Shown here: positions 1 through 7,411 of the stretch, piece by piece
Layout of the letters: the number at the start of each line of letters is the position of its first letter
How positions within the stretch are numbered: position 1 is the stretch's first letter
Assembly: GCF_014230355.1 (NCBI RefSeq)
Contig: NZ_JACLAX010000001.1
Span: forward strand, 310,001-374,000
Direction: 5' to 3'
Source of the DNA: Novosphingobium piscinae
GTDB taxonomy: Bacteria; Pseudomonadota; Alphaproteobacteria; Sphingomonadales; Sphingomonadaceae
Length of the DNA: 64,000 bases
Notes under the pieces: generated by a model
What the model was told of the DNA's origin: nothing
Databases searched by the model: none
Seen by the model: only the letters and a program-made list of their open reading frames with translations
Program-made: the position numbers and the translations under genes

Positions 1-1007
1 CCGCTGGTCGACGGGGTCGGGTTGACCGTGGTGGTGCAGGCGGCGGTGTTCGGCACCAGATCGCCCTGCCGGTCGTCGAGGTCGAAGCGGTAGTTGTCGC
101 GCGCCTCGTCGTCGGTGAAGATCGTGTAGATCGAGCGCAGCGAGATCTGGTTGTCGTCGTCGGCCTTCCAGTCGAGCCGGCCCGAGAGCGACCAGTTCTT
201 GCGGGTCAGGCGGTAGAGCTTGTTCTCGGTCTCCTGCACCCAGTAACGCGTCGCCGCGCCGGGGCGGGTGTCCTGCGCCACCCGCTCCCAGTCGTGCTCG
301 AAGTTGTCGGTGATCATGTTGCGTTCGTAGTAGCTGCCCGAGACCAGCACCCCGAGCTCGCCCGAGCCCAGCGGCAGGCGCTGCGAGAGCACCAGCGAGC
401 CCTCGTATTCCGGCCGCTTGCCATATTCGGCCTGGCCGTAGCCGGCCTTGGCGGCCAGGTGGAACCCGTCATAGTCGAAGGCCGAGCGGGTCACGACGTT
501 GACATTGCCGGCCACGGTCTCGCCCGGCATGTCCGGGGTCACCGCCTTGCTCACGATCACCTGCTTGGCGATCGCCGAGGGGATCGAATCGAACCGCGCA
601 TCGCGGCCTTCCGGGCTGACCACGTTGATCCCGTCGAACGACAGGGTGGTCCAGGTCTTGGGTGCACCGCGCAGCGAGATGTAGCGCGCCTGGCCCTGGT
701 CGCGCTCGACCGCGACGCCCGGCAGGCGGCTGGTCGCCTGGGCGATGTTCTGGTCGGGCAGCCGGCCGATCCCGTCCGAGGCCAGCACGGTAACCAGCGA
801 ATCCGAGCGCTTCTGCACCTCGAGCGCGGCCGCTTCGGATTCGGCGATGGGCCGGCTGCCGGTCACGACGATCGTGTCCGCAGCCTCGTCGGCGCCGGCT
901 TCGGCTTCCACCGCCAGGGCGCTCCCGGCATGGAGCAGGCAGCCGGCGGCAGACGCCAGCAACAGGCAACGCGGCGCAAGACCGCGCGAACGATCGACCA
1001 GACTCAT
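1..1007 (-). CDS. TonB-dependent receptor, N-terminal part (runs off left edge)
   Basis: This is the first ~335 residues of an outer-membrane TonB-dependent receptor. The ATG at 1007 follows GGGGAGCTATCACA, a good ribosome binding site. A signal peptide of about 32 residues ends near GSALA and is followed by an acidic segment and the TonB-box-like DTIVVTGSRP. The plug domain then follows, with IGRLPDQNIAQATSRLPGVA, RYISLRG, SFDGINVVSPEGRDARFD and IPSAIAKQVIVSKAVTPDMP, the signatures of the large 'TonB-dependent receptor plug' type that usually exceeds 850 residues. The start of the barrel is visible but its C-terminus lies outside the window. The substrate cannot be told from this fragment; receptors with this plug style often belong to carbohydrate or aromatic-polymer loci in sphingomonads (family knowledge, not shown here). 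Confidence 0.93.
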   Translation of the reverse strand, partial: MSLVDRSRGLAPRCLLLASAAGCLLHAGSALAVEAEAGADEAADTIVVTGSRPIAESEAAALEVQKRSDSLVTVLASDGIGRLPDQNIAQATSRLPGVAVERDQGQARYISLRGAPKTWTTLSFDGINVVSPEGRDARFDSIPSAIAKQVIVSKAVTPDMPGETVAGNVNVVTRSAFDYDGFHLAAKAGYGQAEYGKRPEYEGSLVLSQRLPLGSGELGVLVSGSYYERNMITDNFEHDWERVAQDTRPGAATRYWVQETENKLYRLTRKNWSLSGRLDWKADDDNQISLRSIYTIFTDDEARDNYRFDLDDRQGDLVPNTAACTTTVNPTPSTS

Positions 1008-1181
1008 TGTGATAGCTCCCCTGAACATGTCCGTTCGGCAATGTTGCGGCTGCTAACGGGTCTGTGTTGCGCTCCGGCGTCAGAGGCGCGACAGCCATCT
1101 GTCAGCCGTGTCATGCCACGGCCACACACCCTGATCGCGCGGGCGGTCGACTTTCCCCGGGCGCGCCCCTAAGCTCGCGCG

Positions 1182-1373
1182 ATGGGCACGGTGCACAAGT
1201 TCAAGCGGCCGCCGAAGAACCAGCGGCAGTTCCAGGGATATCGGCCCGGCGGGCCGGAAGATCCGCGCGGCCGCGGACCGCGGCGGCTGCGTGACTGGCA
1301 GAAGAGCCTGCTCGCCTGGACCGGGCTGGTGCTGGTCGCCACCGGGCTGTGGGCGCTGGGGATCACCCTCTAG
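1182..1373 (+). CDS. Small conserved single-pass membrane protein (63 aa)
   Basis: A 63-residue protein. It opens with MGTVHKFKRPPKNQRQF, continues with an Arg/Pro/Gly-rich stretch and ends in one hydrophobic helix (about residues 45-63, SLLAWTGLVLVATGLWALG). I recognise this as a small protein of unknown function that recurs in sphingomonad genomes, but I cannot name a function. The basic N-terminus and C-terminal helix suggest a tail-anchored inner-membrane protein with the basic part in the cytoplasm. No strong ribosome binding site precedes the ATG. It converges on the polysaccharide enzyme gene, with 36 bases between the stops. Confidence 0.6.
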   Translation: MGTVHKFKRPPKNQRQFQGYRPGGPEDPRGRGPRRLRDWQKSLLAWTGLVLVATGLWALGITL

Positions 1374-1409
1374 CCCCCACGACCGGGGTCATGGCGGCAG
1401 GCGCGCCGC

Positions 1410-4400
1410 TCAGGCGGCGACGCGGACGGGCTCTGGGACCGGCGCGGCGGGCGATTCGGTCCCGGCGGCCTCCACCGCCACGGGCAGGGCCACGATGGGC
1501 GGCGCGACCGGAGAGTCGGCCAGAGGCGCAGCCTGCAGCCCGACGCTGAAGGCGCCGCTGCGCTGCTGCGCGCCCCAGCGCACGGTGATGCCGTGCAGCG
1601 CCGCGGCGACCGCGTGGACCACCACCGCATAGAGCAACTGGCGATAGCCGAACCGCATGGCCAGCAGCCGCAGCACCGGCAAGCGCCCTTCGCGGCCGTC
1701 GATCCGGTAGGCCAGCCAGCCGCAGGCGCATTCCACCAGCGCCAGCGCCAGCCACAGGGCGACCATGCGGGTCAGGTCCTGCGCCATCACCCCCCAGCCG
1801 TGGTTGAGCGTGCTGACCGCCGCATCGAGCAAGCCGAGCACCAGCGCCAGATCGATCACCGGGGCGAGCAGGCCAAGCGCGATCTGGAACAGCCAGGCCT
1901 GCGGCAGCCCGAACCAGGCGAGGCCGCGCGGCTGGCCGCGGGCGATGACTGCGGCGTGCTTCCACAGGCACTGGAGCGTGCCGAAGGCCCAGCGGTAGCG
2001 CTGGCGGAACAGCGCCCGCAGCGTTTCCGGTGCCTCGGTCCAGGCGATGGCGGCAGGCTCGCAGGCGACCCGCCAGCCGGCCCGCTGCACCGCGATGGTC
2101 AGGTCCTGGTCCTCCGCCAGGGTATCGGCAGGATAGCCGCCCACCGCGTCGAGCGCGGCCCGGCGCCAGGCTCCCACCGCGCCGGGCACCACCGTCACCG
2201 CGCCCAGCGCCTCGAGCGCGCGCCGTTCGAGCGCCTGGGCAGTGGTGTATTCGATCGCCTGCCAGCGGGTCAGCCAGTTCACCCGGTTACCGATCTTGGC
2301 ATTGCCGGCCACGGCGCCGATCGCCGGATCGGCGAACCATTCGGTCAGCTTCATGATGGTGTCAGGTTCGAAGCGCGTATCGGCATCGAGCGCGACGATG
2401 ACATCGCCCTTGGCGATCGCCAGGCCGTGGTTGAGCGCGCGGGCCTTGCCCCCGTTCTCGAGCGTCAGCAGCGTGACGCGCGGATCGTGCCCGAACGCCT
2501 CGCGCACGATCGCGCTGGTCCGGTCGGTCGAGCCGTCGTCGATCACGATGATTTCCACCCGCACCCCCTGCGTGGCGAGCGCGCGGCGGACCGAGGCCTC
2601 GATCACCCGGGCCTCGTTGAAGGCCGGGATCAGCACTGAAACGAAGCGCGGGACGAGGTGCGGCGGAGCCGGTGCGCGGTGCCGCCCGCGCGCGACCCGG
2701 CGGGTCTGCCACAGGGCCAGCGCGGTGAGCAGCAGCACCCGGCCGAGCCCCAGCGCAATCGCGGCGGTGAACAGCCAGCCCAGCGCCTGGCGGCCGATCC
2801 GCAGGCTGTCGAACAACAGGCCATGCCGGTCCGCGCCAGCCTCGGCGGTGGCGGGAAGCAGGGGCATCGCCTGGTCGCGGCTCAGCCCGGCGAGGGTCGA
2901 GACCGGCACGAACTGATAGCCGCGCGCGCGCAGTTCGCGGATGATCACCGGCAATGCGGCCAGCGTCGCGCTGCGATCGCCGCCCGCGTCGTGGAGCAGG
3001 ATGATGCGGCGTGCCTGACCGGGGGTGCCGGATTCGACCTGCGCGATGGTCCGCGCGGCGATGGTCCGGGCGTCGGTCGTTGCCCAGTCAAGCGGATCGA
3101 CGTTCAGCCCCACGGTCAGATAGCCGAGCCGCGCGGCGATCTGCGCGACCCGCAGCTCGGCGGCGGTGTCGGGATCGGCGTCGCCCAGATAGGGTGCCCG
3201 GAACAGGTGCATGGAACGCCCGGTATAGCTTTCGACCAGGCGCTGGGTGGCATTGATCTCGAGTTCCACCGCAGCGTCGGGCAGCCGATCGAGATTGGCA
3301 TGCGTGGTCGAATGGTTGGCCAGCTCCGAGCCCTGCGCCACGATCCGCCGGACCAGCGCCGGCTGGTCAAGCACGTGGATGCCGGTGACGAAGAAGGTCG
3401 CGGGAACCCCGTGCCGGGCCAGCACATCGAGGATTTGCGGGGTCCAGTGCGGATCGGGGCCATCGTCGAAGGTCAGGGCGACCTGGCGCGGAGCATTGCC
3501 GCGCCGCTCGACCAGGTGGCCATGGGAGAGGCGATCGTAGCGCGCCGCGCGGATCAGGCCGGCGGCATCGAGCACGACGCTGCGCGTGCCGCTTTCGGGT
3601 GGGGCGGTGAGGCGCAGGATCTCGCCCGAGCCGCGCAGCTCGATCCCCGCTTCGGCGGGCAGGCGGCGAAGCGCGGCCAATGGTGCACCGGTGCCGGCGC
3701 GGGCCGCGGCCAGCACCGGCCAGAAGCCGGGATCCTCGCTGCCGAGCCGCCACAGGGCCACCCCGGCGGGACGCAGCGCGCGCAAGGCGTGAAGCTGGTT
3801 CCACGCGCTCAGCGCATCGAGCAGCCAGATTTCGCGGCGGCGCCCGGCCTCGACATAGGCCAGCCCGGTATTGCCGCTGGCCGGGTCGAACTGTGGCCGG
3901 CTGCCGGCCCGGGCGGCACGGGCCCAGGCCTCGGGCACGGTGATCGAATCGGCCAGGGGCTGGCCCTCGGCCCAGTCGAAGGCATAGCTGCCGACCGCGA
4001 CGATCGCGCGCCCGGCACCGGTGCGCGCCACGGCCTGCGCGACCACCCGGGCATACCACGCCTGCGAGGCGATCGGACCGGGCGCGCCCGACTGCCAGTG
4101 CTCGTCATAGGCCATCAGCACCACCCGGTCGGCCGCGCGGGCATAGGCGCCGAGGTCCCAGCTCGGGTCGGCCACAGGGGCGGCGAGCATGACCGGGGTG
4201 GGCGCCCCGCCGCGCGCCGCACCGAGCCTGACGCGGGCCTCGCCAAGCAGCGTGCGATAGTGGGCGTGGGCCGATACGGGCAGGTTCTCGAGGTCGAACA
4301 GCACGCCCGCGGCGCCATGGCGCTGCATCGCCGCGGCCACCCGGTCGAGCAGCAGGCGGCGGCGCGCGGGGCTGGCGAGCAGACGCGCCATGTTCACGCC

Positions 4401-4901
4401 GTCCCACCCGGTCTCGCTGTCGTTCTGGATCATCAGCAGCAGCCCGGTCCCCGGGCTGGTCGCCATGATGTCACGCAGGGCCGGATCCTCGGCCTCGATC
4501 CAGCGATGCTCGCGCCCGCGGACCGAGACCATGCCCGCGGCCACCCAGCGCAACGCGCCGACATGGGCGCGCAGCGAGCGGCGGCTGGCCTCGTCCCACG
4601 GCATGTAGAAACCGAGCGTCTCGGCCGCGGCCAGGGCGGCGGGCGGCGCAGTCGGGCCAGCGGCGGCCGGCAGCCAGGGACCGGCCGATTCCGTCGATGT
4701 CGGTCGGACGACGGGCACGGCCCGCGTCTGAACCCCTGCCTGCACCGGCGAAAGCAGCGGCGCGGGACGGGGCTCGAGGGCCGTGATCGTGCGGACAAAC
4801 AGTCCAAGGGCCCCTACCAGGATGAGCAGCAGCCCGAGCCCGAGCCGGCGGACATGCCGGCCCCGCCGTCCGGTGGGATCGTGAAACACTTGAAACTGCA
4901 C
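1410..4901 (-). CDS. Three-domain polysaccharide enzyme: GH18-like, NodB deacetylase, GT2 glycosyltransferase
   Basis: One polypeptide of about 1163 residues carries three activities. After a basic N-terminus and one membrane helix (about residues 20-40) comes a GH18/YaaH-like domain with FDLE at 202-205 (E205 would be the catalytic acid) and MAYDEH at 263-268. A NodB polysaccharide deacetylase domain follows, with TFDDGP at 477-482 and metal-binding HSTTH near 529. The last domain is a processive family 2 glycosyltransferase with DDGST at 788-792, a DAD nucleotide-sugar motif near 838, an ED(Q)D motif near 932 and QRYRW at 967-971, flanked by membrane helices. The family links synthesis of a beta-linked, probably GlcNAc-type, exopolysaccharide with its deacetylation and trimming. 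I chose the GTG at 4901 because VFHDPTGRR is a usual family N-terminus and GGCAGG lies just upstream; an ATG at 4940 and a start at 4973 are in frame. Confidence 0.9.
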   Translation of the reverse strand: MQFQVFHDPTGRRGRHVRRLGLGLLLILVGALGLFVRTITALEPRPAPLLSPVQAGVQTRAVPVVRPTSTESAGPWLPAAAGPTAPPAALAAAETLGFYMPWDEASRRSLRAHVGALRWVAAGMVSVRGREHRWIEAEDPALRDIMATSPGTGLLLMIQNDSETGWDGVNMARLLASPARRRLLLDRVAAAMQRHGAAGVLFDLENLPVSAHAHYRTLLGEARVRLGAARGGAPTPVMLAAPVADPSWDLGAYARAADRVVLMAYDEHWQSGAPGPIASQAWYARVVAQAVARTGAGRAIVAVGSYAFDWAEGQPLADSITVPEAWARAARAGSRPQFDPASGNTGLAYVEAGRRREIWLLDALSAWNQLHALRALRPAGVALWRLGSEDPGFWPVLAAARAGTGAPLAALRRLPAEAGIELRGSGEILRLTAPPESGTRSVVLDAAGLIRAARYDRLSHGHLVERRGNAPRQVALTFDDGPDPHWTPQILDVLARHGVPATFFVTGIHVLDQPALVRRIVAQGSELANHSTTHANLDRLPDAAVELEINATQRLVESYTGRSMHLFRAPYLGDADPDTAAELRVAQIAARLGYLTVGLNVDPLDWATTDARTIAARTIAQVESGTPGQARRIILLHDAGGDRSATLAALPVIIRELRARGYQFVPVSTLAGLSRDQAMPLLPATAEAGADRHGLLFDSLRIGRQALGWLFTAAIALGLGRVLLLTALALWQTRRVARGRHRAPAPPHLVPRFVSVLIPAFNEARVIEASVRRALATQGVRVEIIVIDDGSTDRTSAIVREAFGHDPRVTLLTLENGGKARALNHGLAIAKGDVIVALDADTRFEPDTIMKLTEWFADPAIGAVAGNAKIGNRVNWLTRWQAIEYTTAQALERRALEALGAVTVVPGAVGAWRRAALDAVGGYPADTLAEDQDLTIAVQRAGWRVACEPAAIAWTEAPETLRALFRQRYRWAFGTLQCLWKHAAVIARGQPRGLAWFGLPQAWLFQIALGLLAPVIDLALVLGLLDAAVSTLNHGWGVMAQDLTRMVALWLALALVECACGWLAYRIDGREGRLPVLRLLAMRFGYRQLLYAVVVHAVAAALHGITVRWGAQQRSGAFSVGLQAAPLADSPVAPPIVALPVAVEAAGTESPAAPVPEPVRVAA

Positions 4902-5053
4902 GTACCTGCCCTGCCGGTTGCGACCCTGTGGGAGACGCATAGCGGCAGGGGGCTGCAGACAGCTTAGGGCCACCTTTGCACAAAGCCCGCCTCCGCCGTA
5001 AACGCGCTGTTAAGGGCTTGGCAGAGGAGCACGTCGGGCTCGGGCCGTGGCGA

Positions 5054-6094
5054 TCAGTGTGCGGAAACCTCCGCCTTGCGGGCCTTGATGGCCCGGGCGA
5101 TCATCTGCCGGGCGCGGACCCCACCCTCGTCGATCCGATAGGCCGACAGCTTGAGATCGGGGTTGGCGCGGATGGCGGCCTGCTGGGCCTCGAGGATCAC
5201 CTTGTCCTCGGCGAAGACGCCGCCCTGCCCGCGTTTGAACCGCGCGGTGAAGCCCGGATCATCGACATCGAACTTGCGGGCCATGCCCCAGAAGTAGTGA
5301 TGGCTGGTCTCGGTTTCAGGGGTCATGAAGTCGACCACAATGCCGCGCGCACCCTGGTCATGGTCCTCCAGCGTTGCGCCGGCCCCGACCGGTGCCACGC
5401 CGACATCGATCATGACCGCCGCCGGCAGGACAAAGCGGCAGATCTGCCAGCGATCGACCAGTCCGGGGAGCTTCAGGGCATCGCGCCAGAACGGTGGCGC
5501 CTCGATGCCGGGCATCCAGCGCGAGACCACCACATCCTCTCCTTCCACCCGCGTCTCGATCGGGGCTTCCATGATTTCAGGCTGCCCGATCGAACCGGCA
5601 TGGACGTGGGTCTCATGCGTCAGGTCCATCAGGTTGTCGATCATCAGGCGATAGTCGCACTCGACGTGGTAGTAGTCGCCGTCAAAGGTCCAGCCGGGTT
5701 TCGAACAGGGCCACAGGTTGGGGATCAGGGCAGGGTCAGCCTTGGCCTTGTCGCCGATCCAGACCCAGACCATGCGATGTCGCTCGTGGGTCACAAAGGT
5801 TTCGGCGCAGATCCGCCGGTTCACGGGGTCGGTCCGGATCGGCATCTCCTGGGCGACGCCATCCGGGCCAAGCAGCAGGCCGTGATACTTGCAACGGATG
5901 CCGTCACCCTCGCGCAGGCCGATCGAAAGCGGCAGCAAGCGGTGCGGACAGGCATCGCGCATGGCCACGACCGACCGATCGAGCTTGCGGTAGAACATCA
6001 TCGGCACGCCGCAGATGGTGCGCGACAACGGCTGCGTGTCGACCTCGGCATCCCAACCGGCGACGTACCACGCATCGGTCAGCCAAGTGGTCAC
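5054..6094 (-). CDS. Rieske non-heme iron oxygenase, aromatic O-demethylase/hydroxylase type
   Basis: A 346-residue oxygenase alpha subunit of the vanillate monooxygenase (VanA)-like group. The N-terminal Rieske [2Fe-2S] domain has C49-P-H51 and C68-K-Y-H71. The catalytic domain has the mononuclear-iron motif NLMDLTHETHVHAG. The enzyme would use electrons from a separate reductase to oxidise or demethylate an aromatic acid in the cytoplasm; no reductase or ferredoxin gene is nearby. The frame is open up to 6529, but the family N-terminus (TDAWYVAGWD) is reached directly from the GTG at 6094, preceded by GGGGGGCGGACT. That GTG overlaps the TGA of a short upstream reading frame. The gene is divergent from an AraC regulator and close to a TBDR and an alcohol dehydrogenase, suggesting one aromatic uptake and oxidation locus. 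The exact substrate is unknown. Confidence 0.9.
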   Translation of the reverse strand: MTTWLTDAWYVAGWDAEVDTQPLSRTICGVPMMFYRKLDRSVVAMRDACPHRLLPLSIGLREGDGIRCKYHGLLLGPDGVAQEMPIRTDPVNRRICAETFVTHERHRMVWVWIGDKAKADPALIPNLWPCSKPGWTFDGDYYHVECDYRLMIDNLMDLTHETHVHAGSIGQPEIMEAPIETRVEGEDVVVSRWMPGIEAPPFWRDALKLPGLVDRWQICRFVLPAAVMIDVGVAPVGAGATLEDHDQGARGIVVDFMTPETETSHHYFWGMARKFDVDDPGFTARFKRGQGGVFAEDKVILEAQQAAIRANPDLKLSAYRIDEGGVRARQMIARAIKARKAEVSAH

Positions 6095-6159
6095 AGTCCG
6101 CCCCCCATGCCCGAACGGCGCCGTCCTTGCGGCTGGCATACCAAAACGGATCGACTCAT
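6091..6159 (-). CDS. Possible 22-residue leader peptide upstream of the Rieske oxygenase
   Basis: A short frame begins with ATG at 6159, preceded by a clear purine-rich ribosome binding site (GGGGAAGGGAAC). It encodes MSRSVLVCQPQGRRRSGMGG plus two residues and stops in a TGA whose GTGA overlaps the GTG start of the oxygenase. The overlap and the good site suggest translational coupling. The peptide has no recognisable function, and a chance frame in high-GC DNA cannot be excluded. Confidence 0.3.
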   Translation of the reverse strand: MSRSVLVCQPQGRRRSGMGGGL

Positions 6160-6229
6160 CGGCAGGTTCCCTTCCCCGCAGTCGCGGACCGCCCGGGTCC
6201 GGGCGGACGGCGCGTTGTTTGATATAAAG

Positions 6230-6250
6230 AATAGCAAACATATTGCTATT
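6230..6250. promoter_or_regulatory. Perfect 8-bp inverted repeat between oxygenase and AraC regulator genes
   Basis: Arms AATAGCAA and TTGCTATT are separated by ACATA inside an AT-rich island in otherwise GC-rich DNA. It sits between the divergent oxygenase gene (start 6094) and the araC-type gene (start 6382), where an operator is expected. The right part, TATTGCTAT, recurs exactly at 7343-7351 upstream of the TBDR. It is probably a binding site of the neighbouring AraC-family protein. Confidence 0.6.
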
Positions 6251-6381
6251 GTAAATAGCGTTTCGCTGGCGATGGGCCATCCTCTGGGGCAATGGATCGA
6301 CACCCCCGGTGCGAACGGATACAACCCGCGCCGGGGAACAGGACCAGGCCAAGTGGCCGGCCAGCCGAGGGGAGCGCGCAG

Positions 6382-7302
6382 GTGTTCGAGAAGCATGCGA
6401 CCAACGCGGTGTCCGCCGATGGGCGGCTCGACTACTGGAACAGCCTGGTGGCCGGCCTGTTTCCGGGCATGACCGTGGACGGCCCCGCCGATATCGAGGC
6501 CAGCTGGAGCGCCTGCCGGCTGGGCGCATTCGGCCTGAACCAAGCCTTGTCGCAGCGCGCGACCGTGCGCCGCTGGGCCGGTCATGCGCCCACCCTGTCG
6601 GACGGCCGCGGCCTGATCCATTTCCAGTCCAGCGGCTTCAGTGCCACCGCCCAGCGCGGGAACAATGCCGCGTTGTTTGCGGGCGATCTGACCTTCTGCG
6701 CCGCCGATGAGCCCTACGAGATCGAAATCTCCCAGCGCAACGCGATGTATGTGCTCGACTTTCCCTGGTCCACGCTGGAACGGCTAGGCGCCCGGCCCGG
6801 CCTGGTGCTGCGCCACCAGATCCCCGCCGTGGGCGTGCTGCGCGGCTTCATCGGCGCGATCTTCGCCCAGAAGTGGCAGGGCACCCTGCCGCGGGAGGAC
6901 AGCGACGCCCTGGGCGAGGCCCTGCTCCACCTCCTCGGCAACGCCCTGCGCGGACAGGCCAGCGCCCCGCTGCAGACAGCGCTGCACGAGCGGCTGCTCG
7001 CCTTCGTCGAGGACAACCTGGGCAACGGCGCGCTGCGCACCGGGGCGATCGCCCAGGGCCTGGGCGTGCCGGTCCGCGAGGTGCAGCTGGCCTTTGCCGA
7101 GATGGCGACCACGGCGAGCGACTACATCAACGGCCGCCGCCTGGCGCTGGCCTCGCATCGCCTGCGCCATGGACGGGGCGGCGCCTCGCTCAGCGATCTC
7201 GCCTATGAGCTGGGCTTCGCCGATGCCGCGCACTTCAGCCGGCGCTTCCGCGAGCGCTTCGGCGAACCCCCCAGCAGCTACGCCCGCCGCTTCCGGCGCT
7301 GA
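6382..7302 (+). CDS. AraC-family transcriptional regulator
   Basis: A 306-residue regulator. The first ~190 residues match the AraC-binding-like domain of the group that includes regulators of aromatic catabolism (FHFQSSGF-like core seen as LIHFQSSGFSATAQRG). The C-terminal ~100 residues form the double helix-turn-helix domain, with the second motif ending LGFADAAHFSRRFRERFGEPPSS in pieces I can read as LAYELGFADAAHF and RFRERFGEPPSSYARRF. I chose the GTG at 6382 because AGGGGAG lies 8 bases upstream; the frame is open to 6292. It is divergent from the Rieske oxygenase and 109 bases upstream of a TBDR, and both flanks carry the same TATTGCTAT motif, so it probably activates both in response to the aromatic substrate. 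Confidence 0.9.
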   Translation: MFEKHATNAVSADGRLDYWNSLVAGLFPGMTVDGPADIEASWSACRLGAFGLNQALSQRATVRRWAGHAPTLSDGRGLIHFQSSGFSATAQRGNNAALFAGDLTFCAADEPYEIEISQRNAMYVLDFPWSTLERLGARPGLVLRHQIPAVGVLRGFIGAIFAQKWQGTLPREDSDALGEALLHLLGNALRGQASAPLQTALHERLLAFVEDNLGNGALRTGAIAQGLGVPVREVQLAFAEMATTASDYINGRRLALASHRLRHGRGGASLSDLAYELGFADAAHFSRRFRERFGEPPSSYARRFRR

Positions 7303-7342
7303 CGTTCGTTCAAGCCGATCGCGGCCAGGCGTTCAAGACAAG

Positions 7343-7351
7343 TATTGCTAT
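7343..7351 (+). promoter_or_regulatory. TATTGCTAT motif, second copy, upstream of TBDR
   Basis: This exact 9-base match to part of the 6230-6250 inverted repeat lies 61 bases upstream of the TBDR start at 7412, within the AT-rich stretch AAGTATTGCTATAGAAAATA. Two identical AT-rich 9-mers flanking one AraC-type gene are unlikely to be chance in this GC-rich sequence. It is a candidate activator half-site. Confidence 0.5.
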
Positions 7352-7411
7352 AGAAAATATCGTTCCTCCCAAGCAGGCGGCCCAGCCGCTGCCAAGGGGA
7401 GAGCAACGATC

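Noticed and set aside
2658..4967. 769-codon plus-strand frame opposite the polysaccharide enzyme
   Set aside because: Low-complexity composition, no motifs, and fully opposite a gene with clear catalytic motifs in three domains.
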